Positions 36,803-47,229 are shown, numbered from the stretch's first letter. The stretch: 64,000 nucleotides of DNA from Clostridium sp. AT4 (GCF_001517625.2 NZ_LN999828.1:1690303-1754302), one strand, 5' to 3'. Made by a program: numbers and translations. The notes: generated by a model not told the origin, from the sequence alone.

Positions 36803-38326
36803 TTAATATACAAGCTTATCCAGCTCTTTTACATGCTCTGTTTCATTTGAGTTTTTATGCTTTGCCTTGGATGCGTAGAGATTTACGGCTGCCTGGGATT
36901 TTTTCACAGGCTGCATGGTTCCGGCTCCGGCTACACAGCCGCCGGGACAGGCCATACCCTCTAACAGATAACCGTTGTACTTTCCAAGAGTTGCCATCTT
37001 AAGAAGCTGACGGCATTCCTTTAAGCCTTCTGCATTGGCGATCTTTACTTCCTTATCCGGATATTTTGCATGGATCACATCGGCTACGGACTTGGCCACG
37101 CCGCCTGCCACAGCAAAGTTTCTTCCGTCTGTGGAAGCGTCATTTACGCCCTCTGGATCCTCTTCGATATTCTCAATATCCACATGCTTTGCATCAAAGA
37201 TTCCATCCATTTCTTCAAAGGTCAGGACAAAATCCACCTCGCTGCGGACAGATTTTCTCATCGCTTCCAGCTTCTTTGCCGCGCAGGGGCCGATAAATAC
37301 GATCTTGGCATCCGGGTGCTCTCTCTTGATCAGTCTGGCGGTCAGAACCATAGGGGTCAATGCCATGGAAATGCAGTTAGCGTACTCCGGGAACAGCTTC
37401 TTTGCCATCACAGACCAGGCCGGACAGCAGGAAGTTGCCATAAACGGAAGCTTTTCTGGTACCTCCTCCAAAAAGTCAATGGCCTCCTGGGTCGCACACA
37501 GATCCGCTCCGATCGCTACCTCAAATACATCCGTAAAGCCCAGGGCCTTCATCGCCGCACGAACCTTTCCCGGTGTTACCTTCGGACCAAACTGGCCTAC
37601 AAAGGCCGGAGCAACGGCAGCATACACCTTTTCTCCGGACTGGATGGAGCGGATGACCTGAAAGATCTGGGACTTATCTGCAATGGCTCCAAAGGGGCAG
37701 TTTACAAGGCACTGTCCGCATGACACGCACTTTTCGTAATCAATGTCCGCCTTGCCGTTTGCGTCGCTGCGGATGGCGTCCATTCCGCAGGCAGCGGCGC
37801 AGGGGCGCTCCTGAATGATGATCGCCTTATAGGAACATACGGTTGCACACTTGCCGCACTTAATGCACTTGTCCTCATCAATATGGGAACGGCCGTTGGT
37901 ACGGTCTAAATGAATGGCATCCTTGGGACAGACCTCCACACAGGGATGGGCCAGACAGCCCTGACAGCCGTCTGTTACCATAACACGCTTTTCCTTGCAG
38001 GCATTGCAGGCAAATTTAATCACATTGATCAGGGGCGGCGTATAATAAGTCTCCGCCTTATCAGCTGCTTCTATGTTATCGGAAAGAGGCGCATGCTCTG
38101 CTGCACTGCGGCTGGGAAGACCCATGGCAAGACGAAGGCGTTCTCCTACAATGGCGCGCTCTAAAAATACATCATTGCGGAAATTCCCAACCTCGCCGGG
38201 AATGATCTTGTAGGGAAGCTCCTCGATCCGCTTGTCCACCGGCCATTCGGTGTGATAAGCCATGCGGGCAACCTCACGGAAAATTCTGTGACGGATCTCC
38301 TGGATCCTGGTCTCTACTCCTCTCAT
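36803..38326 (-). CDS. Monomeric [FeFe] hydrogenase
   Basis: 507-residue cytosolic hydrogenase that reduces protons with ferredoxin electrons or the reverse. The H-cluster motifs are L1 ATSCCPAW (C300, C301), L2 IGPCAAKKLE (C348) and L3 EGMACPGGCVAGAG (C460, C464), so all cluster ligands and the proton-relay cysteine are present. The N-terminal half binds several [4Fe-4S] clusters (CIKCGKCATVC, CVSCGQCLVNC, CQGCLAHPC). L2 and L3 differ from the MPCxxKxxE/FEMACxGGC of the classic enzymes and fit the less studied group B. The start is the ATG at 38326 with GAGG nine bases before; a longer reading is unsupported. Confidence 0.93.
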   Translation of the reverse strand: MRGVETRIQEIRHRIFREVARMAYHTEWPVDKRIEELPYKIIPGEVGNFRNDVFLERAIVGERLRLAMGLPSRSAAEHAPLSDNIEAADKAETYYTPPLINVIKFACNACKEKRVMVTDGCQGCLAHPCVEVCPKDAIHLDRTNGRSHIDEDKCIKCGKCATVCSYKAIIIQERPCAAACGMDAIRSDANGKADIDYEKCVSCGQCLVNCPFGAIADKSQIFQVIRSIQSGEKVYAAVAPAFVGQFGPKVTPGKVRAAMKALGFTDVFEVAIGADLCATQEAIDFLEEVPEKLPFMATSCCPAWSVMAKKLFPEYANCISMALTPMVLTARLIKREHPDAKIVFIGPCAAKKLEAMRKSVRSEVDFVLTFEEMDGIFDAKHVDIENIEEDPEGVNDASTDGRNFAVAGGVAKSVADVIHAKYPDKEVKIANAEGLKECRQLLKMATLGKYNGYLLEGMACPGGCVAGAGTMQPVKKSQAAVNLYASKAKHKNSNETEHVKELDKLVY

Positions 38327-38363
38327 ATTCTGTATCCTCACTTGTCTATTTTTTATCAAACAT

Positions 38364-38392
38364 ATTATAGGCATGGATAAAGGCGATTGCAA
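38364..38392 (-). promoter_or_regulatory. Sigma-A promoter of the hydrogenase gene
   Basis: Minus strand TTGCAA (38387-38392), 17 bases, TATAAT (38364-38369). Its -35 is inside the inverted repeat at 38380-38417. Confidence 0.72.
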
Positions 38393-38417
38393 GCCTTTTT
38401 AAACATACAATCGCCTT
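38380..38417 (-). terminator. Inverted repeat after the kdp operon, overlapping the hydrogenase promoter
   Basis: Perfect 10-base arms AAGGCGATTG/CAATCGCCTT with an 18-base loop, 29 bases beyond the last kdp gene. The minus-strand flank is only TTTAT, so it is a weak terminator at best. Because one arm contains the hydrogenase -35 hexamer it may instead be an operator. Confidence 0.5.
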
Positions 38418-38445
38418 GTATCATCAAAAATACACATTTTGCGGT

Positions 38446-40404
38446 TTATCCGGTCAGCTGTACCTCTTCTACTGGAAGAGTAAAGGTAAACACGGCCCCA
38501 TGAGGATCATTGTCGTGTATAGAAATGGTGCCTCCATGGGCATTTACAATGGATTTGCACAGGGAAAGCCCCAGCCCCAGGCTTCTGCGGCTGTCCACAA
38601 TCCGGTTGGCCCCGCTGTAAAACATTTCAAAGAGCTTTTCTTTGTTTTCATCCGGAACGCCGGGCCCGTCATCGGCCACGGAAATCACCGCCCATTTTCC
38701 CTCCTGTTTTGCTTCAACTGAAATATGGGAACCGGGCTCTGTATACTTGATGGCGTTATTTACCAGGTTAATCACCACCTGAACGATCAGCTTGGCATCC
38801 ATTTTTGCCAAAAGGAGCTCATCCTCACAGCGTTCCGTAAGAATATGCTCCGTGCATTTCCGGTCCACATGATTAAGCGCCTCTTTTATCACCTCGTCCA
38901 CCAGTTCCGCAGACATATTTAAGTTCAGCCTCCCTTCCTCCAGCCGGGTGACGGAAAGAAGGTTTTCCACCAGATTGATCAGCCACATGGCGTCGTCATA
39001 AATGTCCTGATACAGGCTCTGTCTGGTGGCCTCGTCAAAGGAGGGGCCGTTGGATAAAAGATTGCTCGCATTACCGGAAATCGAGGTCAGCGGGGTACGC
39101 AGATCATGGGAAATAGCCCTTAAAAGCTGGGAGCGAAGCTGCTCGTTTTTTGCCAGGACGGCAGCCTCCTGCTTCTCCCATGCATTTTTTTCATTTTCAA
39201 GCGCAAGGGCACATTCACCTAAAATTGAAAGGAGAATACTGTTTTCAAACATGGCAAGAGGATCCTTCTTTATGACAATTCCCACTACTCCGTATACCGC
39301 GTCGTTAATCCGCACCGCCAGATACAGACAGCTTGCATGGGACAGGATTCTGGTGGTGGCACCCGCATGGCGGTTATTGTCAAACGCCCACTGGGCGGCC
39401 TTTTTTTCCTCTTCCGATACATAATCCTCCGGTATGTCCGTTCCCTCTATCCGGAATACCTGAGCTTCTCCCAGCTTCCCGTCCTTTGCCAGATAAAAAA
39501 TGATATCCCGGTTTAAAAGCTTCATCAGCTGGTGGGCCGTGGCAGATACAATCTCAGTCCGGGTCTTTTTCTGCTGTAAAAGCTGGTTCGTCTCAAACAG
39601 CACCCGGGTCCGAAAAGCCACATGGGCCAGCTGTCTGGAACCGTTTTTCATCCGGGAAGCTAACGTCCCCGTAAGGAAAGCCGCAATAAACATCACAAAA
39701 AAAGTCACTGGATAGCCTCTGTCATAAGCCATCAGCGAATATTTGGGATCTGTAAACAGAAAATTAAATACTAAAACACTGACAATCGACGCTATCAGGC
39801 TGTAGATCTGATTGCGGATCACCACAGATATAATCAATACTGCAAGCACATAAACAGTAATAATATTAGCCTCATCAAAGCCCAAATGTTCAAACAGGAT
39901 ACCGATGAAACTTGCCGCTGCCAGTCCCAAAACACTCTTTATCATATCTCCAACAGATAATACAAGAGCGCTCTGCCAGTTTTTGCGGCTGAACTTGCGG
40001 TTTTCCGCCATCTGACAGGGAATAATATAGATATCCATATTGGGAGCATTGGTAATGAGCTTTTCCGTCAGAGGCGGCTTTCCAAACAGATGCCTGCGCT
40101 CCGCCATGCTTCTTCCGATCACGATCTTTGTCACGCCGGAAAGTCTGGCAAACTCAGATATCTGAAACGCAATGTCGTCCCCGCAGGTGGTTTCGATCTT
40201 GGCTCCCAGCTTCTTTGCCAGACGGATATGCCCCCGAAGCCGGCTCCTGTCCTCCTCGTCCATTTTCTGGGATTGGGAAGTTTCCACATACAGCGCTGTA
40301 AATTCCCCCTTAAAGGCCTCCGCCATCCGGGCAGCAGCCCGGATAATGGTTCCATTGGCCGGAGAAGAGGACAGACAAACTAAAATATGCTCTCCCTGAG
40401 TCAT
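38446..40404 (-). CDS. kdpD: Sensor histidine kinase, C-terminal half of a split KdpD
   Basis: 652 residues: a Usp-like domain (1-130), a DUF4118 four-helix membrane module (about 150-250), a GAF-like domain (270-400), HisKA with RAISHDLRTPLTSISGNASN and a HATPase with NLVNNAIKYTE and SVADDGPGVP. It has the kinase core of KdpD but not the N-terminal KdpD ATP-binding sensor domain, which is in the preceding gene; the two overlap by four bases (ATGA). It presumably phosphorylates a KdpE-like regulator, but none is encoded in the window. Confidence 0.9.
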   Translation of the reverse strand: MTQGEHILVCLSSSPANGTIIRAAARMAEAFKGEFTALYVETSQSQKMDEEDRSRLRGHIRLAKKLGAKIETTCGDDIAFQISEFARLSGVTKIVIGRSMAERRHLFGKPPLTEKLITNAPNMDIYIIPCQMAENRKFSRKNWQSALVLSVGDMIKSVLGLAAASFIGILFEHLGFDEANIITVYVLAVLIISVVIRNQIYSLIASIVSVLVFNFLFTDPKYSLMAYDRGYPVTFFVMFIAAFLTGTLASRMKNGSRQLAHVAFRTRVLFETNQLLQQKKTRTEIVSATAHQLMKLLNRDIIFYLAKDGKLGEAQVFRIEGTDIPEDYVSEEEKKAAQWAFDNNRHAGATTRILSHASCLYLAVRINDAVYGVVGIVIKKDPLAMFENSILLSILGECALALENEKNAWEKQEAAVLAKNEQLRSQLLRAISHDLRTPLTSISGNASNLLSNGPSFDEATRQSLYQDIYDDAMWLINLVENLLSVTRLEEGRLNLNMSAELVDEVIKEALNHVDRKCTEHILTERCEDELLLAKMDAKLIVQVVINLVNNAIKYTEPGSHISVEAKQEGKWAVISVADDGPGVPDENKEKLFEMFYSGANRIVDSRRSLGLGLSLCKSIVNAHGGTISIHDNDPHGAVFTFTLPVEEVQLTG

Positions 40405-42461
40405 ATAATTTCCCCCTTCCTTTCTTTCATTTCATCTGAAGCCGCCATCATTTCCATACGTTCAAATACCAGTCCGGCTTCATTTAACATGGCGGTTAAA
40501 AGGCTGTATTCAAACGGGGGGATCTCCCTTCGCTCCTCCAGAGCAATTCCCGCTACGCCATATACTCTATCACCGCTCTTAACAGGAAGGTAAATCGCTT
40601 TGGCATCCGGCAGCGTATGGGTACATGCTCCGGCCCTCTTTCCCCGTGCGGCGCTCCACATCGCCACTGCCCGTTCTTTCTGATTTAAAAATTCCTCCTC
40701 CTGCATATGGCCCTCTCCGTCAGCCGGGAAGAAAAACGGCCCTTCCAGTCCGCCTCCGGAATACAGATAAAAAAGCACCGGCAGCCCCAGAAGCTTTTTG
40801 ATCTGTCCGCTCACCTCCTTTACCGCTTCCTTTTTATCCCGGATTCTCCGCAGCCTTCTGCTGTTATCTAAAAGGATCTCCGTCCGGTATGCCTTTTTTG
40901 CCATTTCTCTGGAATGGCTGCGGACACGGTTCATAAGAGAGGAAGTAATAAGGGAAGCCGCCAGCATTACGGCGATCGTAACCGGATATTCTTTTCCATC
41001 CATCTGAAAACTGTAAAGAGGCTCTACAAAAAAGAAATTAAACAAAAGCACGCTGAGCAGAGAAGATACGACTACTGCCCCCCGTCTGGAAACAGTCATA
41101 GCCGCTAAAAGAACCCCCAGAAGATAGAGCATGATAATATTGGATTCAGACATTTGGAAATGCTGAAACATCATTCCAAACCCTGTAGATACTGCCAAAG
41201 CCAGAAAACATTTCACGCAGTCTCCCCCGATCCCTTCCATAAAAGTCTCCGGCTTCTTTCTTTTTCCTCTGCCGTATCCGGCATAAAAACCTCTTTTCTT
41301 TTTCGTCCCTCCGTTTTCTATATCCGGAATAATGTAAATATCCAGTTTGGGCGCATACTGAGCCACATGATCTGCCAGTGTTCCCTTTGTCTGTCCAAAT
41401 AAAATCTTGTGATTCGTTCTTCCAAGAACTACTTTTGATACATTGCTAAGCTTGGCATACTCTGCGATCTGCCCTGCAATATCCTCTCCAAAAACCGTAG
41501 CAATTCTGGCTCCCAGAGCTTTCGCCAGATGGATATTTTCCTCTACCATCTGCCTGACTTTCGGATCTGCATGCTGTAACGAAGGCGTTTCCACATAAAG
41601 GGCTGTAAATTCTCCCCGAAATGCATAGGCCAAACGGGACGCCGTACGGATTACCTTTGCGCAAGTCGGAGACGGCGAAATACAGGTCAGCACATGCTCA
41701 CCTGTATAGTAATCGGCCCCGCCTCTGTTTTCCCGCTCCATCACTGCCAGACGGTTTACCCTGTCCGCCGTACGTCTTAATGCAATCTCACGCAGGGCAA
41801 TCAGCTTTTCCTCTGCAAAGAAATGATCCAGCGCCCGTTCTGCCTGAACTGCATGATAGATTTTTCCCTCCTTCAGTCTCTGAAGCAGATCCGAAGGCTC
41901 AATGTCGATCAGTTCTACCTGATCTGCCTGATCAAAAATCCCGTCGGGTATCCTTTCCCTGACCCGGATTCCCGTAATGCTTCCGATCTGGTCATTGAGG
42001 CTTTCCAGATGCTGGATATTTAAGGTGGTATATACGCTGATCCCGGCCTGTAAAAGCTCCTTTACATCCTGATACCGCTTTTCGTGCCGCAGTCCGGGAG
42101 CATTTGTATGTGCCAGCTCATCCACTAAGATCAGCTTTGGTTTTCTCTTTAAAGCTCCGTCCAGATCAAATTCCCTTAAACGGATGCCTTTATATTCAAC
42201 CATAAAGGGAGGAAGCGTTTCCAGCCCCTCTGCCATAGCCAGAGTAGCCGGGCGGTCATGGGGCTCAATATATCCGGCTACCACCTCTTCCCCTCTGTCG
42301 CGAAGGGTCTGGGCTGCTTCCAGCATGGCATAGGTCTTTCCCACGCCGGCCGCATATCCCAGAAAGATCTTAAGCTTTCCCCTCTGCTCCTTCTCCCGCT
42401 TTTCTTCCTCTTTACGGAGCTTTTTTAAAAGAAGCTCCGGGTCCGGTCTGTTCTCTTCCAT
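40401..42461 (-). CDS. KdpD sensor-domain protein without kinase core
   Basis: 686 residues: N-terminal KdpD domain with Walker A GYAAGVGKTYAML and VDELAHTNAPG, a Usp domain (about 255-375), a DUF4118 membrane module (about 400-510) and a GAF-like domain to about 665, ending KERKGEII. There is no HisKA or HATPase. In Escherichia coli KdpD all these modules precede the kinase in a single 894-residue protein. Here Usp, DUF4118 and GAF occur again in the next gene, so the split involved duplication rather than a simple break. The gene lies 10 bases after kdpC. Usp domains of some KdpD proteins bind c-di-AMP. Confidence 0.88.
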   Translation of the reverse strand: MEENRPDPELLLKKLRKEEEKREKEQRGKLKIFLGYAAGVGKTYAMLEAAQTLRDRGEEVVAGYIEPHDRPATLAMAEGLETLPPFMVEYKGIRLREFDLDGALKRKPKLILVDELAHTNAPGLRHEKRYQDVKELLQAGISVYTTLNIQHLESLNDQIGSITGIRVRERIPDGIFDQADQVELIDIEPSDLLQRLKEGKIYHAVQAERALDHFFAEEKLIALREIALRRTADRVNRLAVMERENRGGADYYTGEHVLTCISPSPTCAKVIRTASRLAYAFRGEFTALYVETPSLQHADPKVRQMVEENIHLAKALGARIATVFGEDIAGQIAEYAKLSNVSKVVLGRTNHKILFGQTKGTLADHVAQYAPKLDIYIIPDIENGGTKKKRGFYAGYGRGKRKKPETFMEGIGGDCVKCFLALAVSTGFGMMFQHFQMSESNIIMLYLLGVLLAAMTVSRRGAVVVSSLLSVLLFNFFFVEPLYSFQMDGKEYPVTIAVMLAASLITSSLMNRVRSHSREMAKKAYRTEILLDNSRRLRRIRDKKEAVKEVSGQIKKLLGLPVLFYLYSGGGLEGPFFFPADGEGHMQEEEFLNQKERAVAMWSAARGKRAGACTHTLPDAKAIYLPVKSGDRVYGVAGIALEERREIPPFEYSLLTAMLNEAGLVFERMEMMAASDEMKERKGEII

Positions 42462-42471
42462 CTAAGCCTCC

Positions 42472-43110
42472 TTATGCTGTCACTCCCAGCTTCCTTGCCA
42501 GATCCAGATTCAGTTTCAGCACATTGACCCGTTCCTCTCCAAAAATCCCAAGCGCCTTATGCTCTGTGTGGGCTTCTACCATCTGGTAAAGCTCCTCCTC
42601 CTCAAAGCCTGTATTGGCTGCCACAATGGGAACCTGGATCTTGGCTGATGCCGGGCTGATATGGGGATCCAGTCCGGAACCGGAAGCAGTTAAAAGATCT
42701 GTCGGGATTTCCTCTGTCAGTTCTTCTCCTGTGGCTTTTTTATATTCTGCCTTAAACTCTGTTACAGCTGTTTCCACCCTTTCCTTTAATGCCTCATTGG
42801 ATGGACCATAGTTATAGGTTCCCGATGCCACGCCTGTATAGGTTCCGTCTGCCTTTTCCTCATCTGTATACACATTATAATTGACCGAAGAAGGTCTTCC
42901 TTTGAAAAAGCGGGGATCGCTCCACTGCTGTCCCACCACCTCAGAGCCTACCGCCTTTCCGTCTGCGTAAATCAGGCTTCCATCTGCCTTTTCCTTAAAC
43001 ACCGTCTGAGCCAGTACCGTCGTCACAGCCGGATATATAACAGAGCTTAAAACAGCCATAAGCACGGTCAGGACAACCGCTCCCTTTAATGTCTTTAAAA
43101 ATTGCTTCAT
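42472..43110 (-). CDS. kdpC: K+-transporting ATPase subunit C
   Basis: 212-residue single-helix membrane protein, an assembly/ATP-affinity partner of KdpB. N-terminal helix AVVLTVLMAVLSSVIYPAVTT, then the family motifs WSDPRFFKGRPSSVNYN, ASGSGLDPHISPASA and NVLKLNLDLA. Normal length. It lies between kdpB and the split kdpD. Confidence 0.95.
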   Translation of the reverse strand: MKQFLKTLKGAVVLTVLMAVLSSVIYPAVTTVLAQTVFKEKADGSLIYADGKAVGSEVVGQQWSDPRFFKGRPSSVNYNVYTDEEKADGTYTGVASGTYNYGPSNEALKERVETAVTEFKAEYKKATGEELTEEIPTDLLTASGSGLDPHISPASAKIQVPIVAANTGFEEEELYQMVEAHTEHKALGIFGEERVNVLKLNLDLARKLGVTA

Positions 43111-43153
43111 ATTCCTCTCCTCCTCATAAACCGCCCGGAAACCGGGGGCTGTA

Positions 43154-45208
43154 TTACAGCCCCATCAGTCCAACCAGGGGAGCAATGATCAGGTCAATGA
43201 TCTTGATTCCGATAAAAGGTACTACAATTCCGCCTGCTCCGTAGATTCCCATATTTTTAAGCAGCATACGCTCCGAGCTCATAGGCTTATATTTAACGCC
43301 GCGCATTGCAATGGGGATCAGTCCGGGAATGATCAGCGCATTAAAAATCAGTGCGGATAAAATGGCGCTGTATGGGCTTGAAAGCCCCATGATATTAAGC
43401 CGGCCCATCTGAGGAATCACCATCATAAACATGGCTGGGATAATGGCGAAATACTTTGCCACGTCATTTGCAATACTGAAGGTAGTCAGAGAACCTCTGG
43501 TAATTAAAAGCTGCTTTCCGATCTCTACTACTTCAAGGATCTTTGTAGGGTCTGAATCCAGATCAACCATGTTGGCAGCCTCTTTTGCCGCAGCCGTACC
43601 GGAATTCATTGCCAGCCCCACATCCGCCTGAGCCAGAGCCGGAGCGTCATTCGTTCCGTCGCCTGTCATTGCCACGATCTTTCCCTCTGCCTGCTCCTTT
43701 TTAATAGCGTCGATCTTATCCTCCGGCTTGCACTCTGCGATAAAGCCGTCTACGCCTGCCTCCTTCGCAATGGTAGCTGCCGTCAGAGGATTATCGCCGG
43801 TGCACATGATCGTCTTGATTCCGATCTGACGCAGACGCTCAAAGCGTTCCGTCAGTCCGGGCTTTACCGTATCCTTTAAGTAAATCACACCATAAATTAC
43901 ATTTCCGGCGCAAACCACTAAGGGCGTACCGCCCAGCTTGGAAATTCCTGTTACAATTTCTTCCAGATCTTTAGGGATGGTTCCATTTAATTCCCTTACT
44001 CTGGCCTTGATGGCCTCGGAGGCGCCCTTTCTTACCTCCATACCGTTTGAAAGATTAACGCCGCTCATCTTGGTCTGAGCCGTAAACTCCACAAATTCCA
44101 TCTGACTGGCTGCCGAAGGGTCGATCCTGGTTCCCATGGTATTTCCCAGTTCTACTACCGATTTTCCTTCCGGAGTGGTATCCTTTAATGAGGTCATCAC
44201 CGCATAATCGATCAGGTCTTCCTTTAAAACACCCTTTACCGGATAAAACTCCGCAGCCAGACGGTTTCCATATGTAATGGTTCCCGTCTTATCAAGGATC
44301 ATGGTATCTACGTCTCCGCAGGCCTCTACGGCCTTACCGCTCATGGCAATTACATTAAACCGGGTCACACGGTCCATTCCCGCAATACCGATAGCAGAAA
44401 GAAGGCCGCCGATGGTAGTTGGGATCAGACATACCAGAAGGGCAATCAGGGTTGAAATGGGAATCCGGGTCTGAGAATAATCTGCAAAGCAGTGCAGCGT
44501 CACTACCACAATGAGGAAAATAATGGTTAAGCTTACAAGAAGGGTATTTAAAGCGATCTCATTGGGCGTCTTCTGTCTGGACGCGCCCTCTACAAGTGAA
44601 ATCATCTTATCTAAGAAGGACTGGCCTGGTTCTGAGGTAATCCGGATCTTTAACCAGTCTGATACCACCGTGGTTCCGCCTGTGACAGAAGAAAAATCAC
44701 CGCCTGCCTCTCTTGTTACAGGGGCAGATTCACCGGTAATAGCCGATTCATCCACAGAAGCAATTCCTTCAATCACCTCTCCGTCATTGGGGATCAGCTC
44801 TCCTGCTTCTACTAATACTACGTCTCCCTTCTTTAACTGGGAAGCCGGGATCACCGTTTCATTCCCTGCCCTATCCAGAATCCGGGCCGTGGTATCCTTT
44901 TTCGTCTTTTTTAACGTCTCTGCCTGAGCTTTTCCACGGCCCTCTGCAACCGATTCTGCAAAGTTTGCAAACAGGATTGTCACAAACAGGATCAGCGTTA
45001 CGATCGTATTGTAAATCCGAAGCTCACCGCCATCTCCAAACATAGAAGGAAAAATGCTTAACAGCAGGGTAATGAAAAATCCGACCTCCACCACAAACAT
45101 CACCGGATTCTTTATCATATATCTGGGATCCAGCTTCTGAAAGGCTCCTTTAACGGAGCTTTTCAGAATATCCTTTGTAATAAATTCAGTATGTTTCTCT
45201 CTTGCCAT
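43154..45208 (-). CDS. kdpB: K+-transporting P-type ATPase subunit B
   Basis: 684-residue catalytic P-type ATPase. The phosphorylation site is [12 protein letters not shown], with the actuator motif ITGESAPV, nucleotide-domain residues and the hinge [14 protein letters not shown]. About seven membrane helices; normal length for the family. It energises K+ uptake through KdpA at low external potassium. Confidence 0.97.
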   Translation of the reverse strand: MAREKHTEFITKDILKSSVKGAFQKLDPRYMIKNPVMFVVEVGFFITLLLSIFPSMFGDGGELRIYNTIVTLILFVTILFANFAESVAEGRGKAQAETLKKTKKDTTARILDRAGNETVIPASQLKKGDVVLVEAGELIPNDGEVIEGIASVDESAITGESAPVTREAGGDFSSVTGGTTVVSDWLKIRITSEPGQSFLDKMISLVEGASRQKTPNEIALNTLLVSLTIIFLIVVVTLHCFADYSQTRIPISTLIALLVCLIPTTIGGLLSAIGIAGMDRVTRFNVIAMSGKAVEACGDVDTMILDKTGTITYGNRLAAEFYPVKGVLKEDLIDYAVMTSLKDTTPEGKSVVELGNTMGTRIDPSAASQMEFVEFTAQTKMSGVNLSNGMEVRKGASEAIKARVRELNGTIPKDLEEIVTGISKLGGTPLVVCAGNVIYGVIYLKDTVKPGLTERFERLRQIGIKTIMCTGDNPLTAATIAKEAGVDGFIAECKPEDKIDAIKKEQAEGKIVAMTGDGTNDAPALAQADVGLAMNSGTAAAKEAANMVDLDSDPTKILEVVEIGKQLLITRGSLTTFSIANDVAKYFAIIPAMFMMVIPQMGRLNIMGLSSPYSAILSALIFNALIIPGLIPIAMRGVKYKPMSSERMLLKNMGIYGAGGIVVPFIGIKIIDLIIAPLVGLMGL

Positions 45209-45236
45209 AGAAATTCCTTTCTACCTGTTTCCCTGC

Positions 45237-46964
45237 CTACATGGGGTACCACAGGATCAGATGCTCTGCGATTGGTCCCAGAGCCAGAGCCGGGAAGAAG
45301 GTCAGAGCCGCAAAAATATATACGATAAACACAAGAATCAGCATAAAGAGCACATTGTCCGTGCGCAGCGTACCCACGCTTTCATTCATGCGGCGCTTTG
45401 CAAGAAGGCTTCCTGCAATGGCGATCTGGGCAATAATGGGAATATAACGCCCTAAAAACATTACAATGCCGGTTGTCATATTCCAGAATCCCGTATTGTC
45501 CGCCAGCCCCTCAAAGCCGGAGCCGTTGTTTGCCGCCGAAGAGGCAAATTCATAGAGCACCTGGCTTAAACCGTGAAAGCCCGGATTGGTGATTCCTGCA
45601 AGTCCCGCCTGATTTACCACTGCCAGAGCAGAAAAGCCCAGAATTAAAAGAGGATGAAGGATCAGTACGATCACGATCAGCTTCATTTCCCTGCCTTCAA
45701 TCTTCTTTCCCAGATATTCCGGCGTACGGCCGATCATAAGTCCGCAGAGGAAAACTGCCAGAATCGCATACATAATCATGTTCATAAATCCGACGCCCTT
45801 GCCGCCGAATACGCAGTTAAGCATCATGTGCAGCAGCGGCACCATACCGCCTAAGGGTGTAAGGGAATCATGCATATTGTTGACCGTACCGGTTGTAAAG
45901 GAGGTGGTAACGGTGGTAAAGAGCGCCGACTGGCTGATTCCAAACCGTACCTCTTTGCCTTCCATATTTCCCATGGCCTGACTTAAACCGGCCTGCTCCA
46001 GAACCGGATTTCCGGCCTTTTCGGCAAAAAAGCAGATCATAAGCCCCACTAAAAACAGAATTGCCATGGCTCCGAATACAGGGCCTGCCTGACGGCCAAA
46101 CATGGGACGGGTGCCCTTCTTTTCTGCCTGCGCTTCTTTATTCTTATCATGGAACATACGTCCAAAGACGATCACGCAGGCTCCGGGCAGAATTGCCATT
46201 GCATACATTTCTACCATATTGGAAAGAATGGTCGGGTTCTCCAGAGGAGTCGATGAATTGGCCCCCAAAAAGCCGCCTCCGTTGGTTCCCAGATGCTTAA
46301 TGGCAACCAGCGCTGCCATCGGCCCCATGGCGATATCCTGATTTTTCCCCTCTAACGTCTGCACCGTCAGATTGGCTGTATAATTTTCCGGTGTTCCCTG
46401 GCTTACAAGGATCAGTGCGATCACAATGGAAACGGGGATCAGCACACGGGTCATGATACGGATCATATCCTCATAGAAGTTTCCCATATCCTTTCCCGTT
46501 CCGGTTATTCCGCGGATAAAGGCCATGCAGGCCGCATATCCCGTGGCCGCCGAGGTAAACATCATAAAAATGATTACCAGCGTCTGGCTTAAATAGGAAA
46601 GTCCCGACTCTCCGGCATAGTGCTGAAGGTTTGTATTTGTCATAAAGCTGATAATCGTATTAAAGGCAAGAGTCGGTTCCATGGCTCCTGTCCCATTGGG
46701 ATTTAAAAACAAACTTCCCTGAAGACGCAGGATCAAATATCCCGCAAAGATCATTACCGCATTGGTTGTCAGCAGACTTAAGGCATACTGTTTCCAGTTC
46801 ATGCCCTGTCTATCAATTTTACAGATTCTGTAAATTCCGTTGTCGATCCTGTCAAATACAGGATCCGCAAATGTTTTCCGGCCTGTGGTTATGTGATACA
46901 GGTACGTTCCCATGGGAATCACCAGAACCATATAGATCACAAGAGCCGCCATAATCTGCAGCAT
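45237..46964 (-). CDS. kdpA: K+-transporting ATPase subunit A
   Basis: 575-residue channel-like subunit, about ten membrane helices, of the SKT potassium transporter superfamily. The four selectivity-filter repeats can be traced, including TNTNLQHYAGE, GTNGGGFLGANS, TTSFTTGTVNNMHDSL and ASSAANNGSGFEGL. Normal length. It lies 28 bases upstream of kdpB. Confidence 0.97.
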   Translation of the reverse strand: MLQIMAALVIYMVLVIPMGTYLYHITTGRKTFADPVFDRIDNGIYRICKIDRQGMNWKQYALSLLTTNAVMIFAGYLILRLQGSLFLNPNGTGAMEPTLAFNTIISFMTNTNLQHYAGESGLSYLSQTLVIIFMMFTSAATGYAACMAFIRGITGTGKDMGNFYEDMIRIMTRVLIPVSIVIALILVSQGTPENYTANLTVQTLEGKNQDIAMGPMAALVAIKHLGTNGGGFLGANSSTPLENPTILSNMVEMYAMAILPGACVIVFGRMFHDKNKEAQAEKKGTRPMFGRQAGPVFGAMAILFLVGLMICFFAEKAGNPVLEQAGLSQAMGNMEGKEVRFGISQSALFTTVTTSFTTGTVNNMHDSLTPLGGMVPLLHMMLNCVFGGKGVGFMNMIMYAILAVFLCGLMIGRTPEYLGKKIEGREMKLIVIVLILHPLLILGFSALAVVNQAGLAGITNPGFHGLSQVLYEFASSAANNGSGFEGLADNTGFWNMTTGIVMFLGRYIPIIAQIAIAGSLLAKRRMNESVGTLRTDNVLFMLILVFIVYIFAALTFFPALALGPIAEHLILWYPM

Positions 46965-47007
46965 CGCTTTTCTTCCTCCTGTCTTTCATTTGATCAAACC
47001 ATTCCGC

Positions 47008-47133
47008 TTACTGGTTCTTTTTTCCGGTTCCCTCTGTCTGGTCGATACACCATCCGAGAAAAAGTCTCAGCAGTCCAAAACCTGCCAGCAGAGTTCCTAT
47101 CATTAAAGCATCCATTACCAAAACATCCATCAT
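47008..47133 (-). CDS. Small membrane protein at the kdpF position
   Basis: 41 residues, MMDVLVMDALMIGTLLAGF then GLLRLFLGWCIDQTEGTGKK: one membrane helix and a charged tail. AAGGAGG lies 6-7 bases before the first ATG, a strong ribosome site. Its place directly before kdpA is that of KdpF, a 29-residue helix that stabilises the Kdp complex in E. coli, but the sequence is longer and not clearly homologous. I treat it as a KdpF analogue by position. Confidence 0.7.
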   Translation of the reverse strand: MMDVLVMDALMIGTLLAGFGLLRLFLGWCIDQTEGTGKKNQ

Positions 47134-47229
47134 TGTCTTTCCTCCTTTCGGTATTCAAAAGATTATCACAGTTATAATAAAATAGGCATTAAGCATCCGA
47201 CCCTCTCTGTTAAGATTCCATAAATGCTT

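Noticed and set aside
38446-42461. kdpD as a single gene broken by a frameshift
   Set aside because: The second part repeats the Usp, DUF4118 and GAF modules and starts with its own ATG in an ATGA overlap, so this is two genes rather than a sequencing break.
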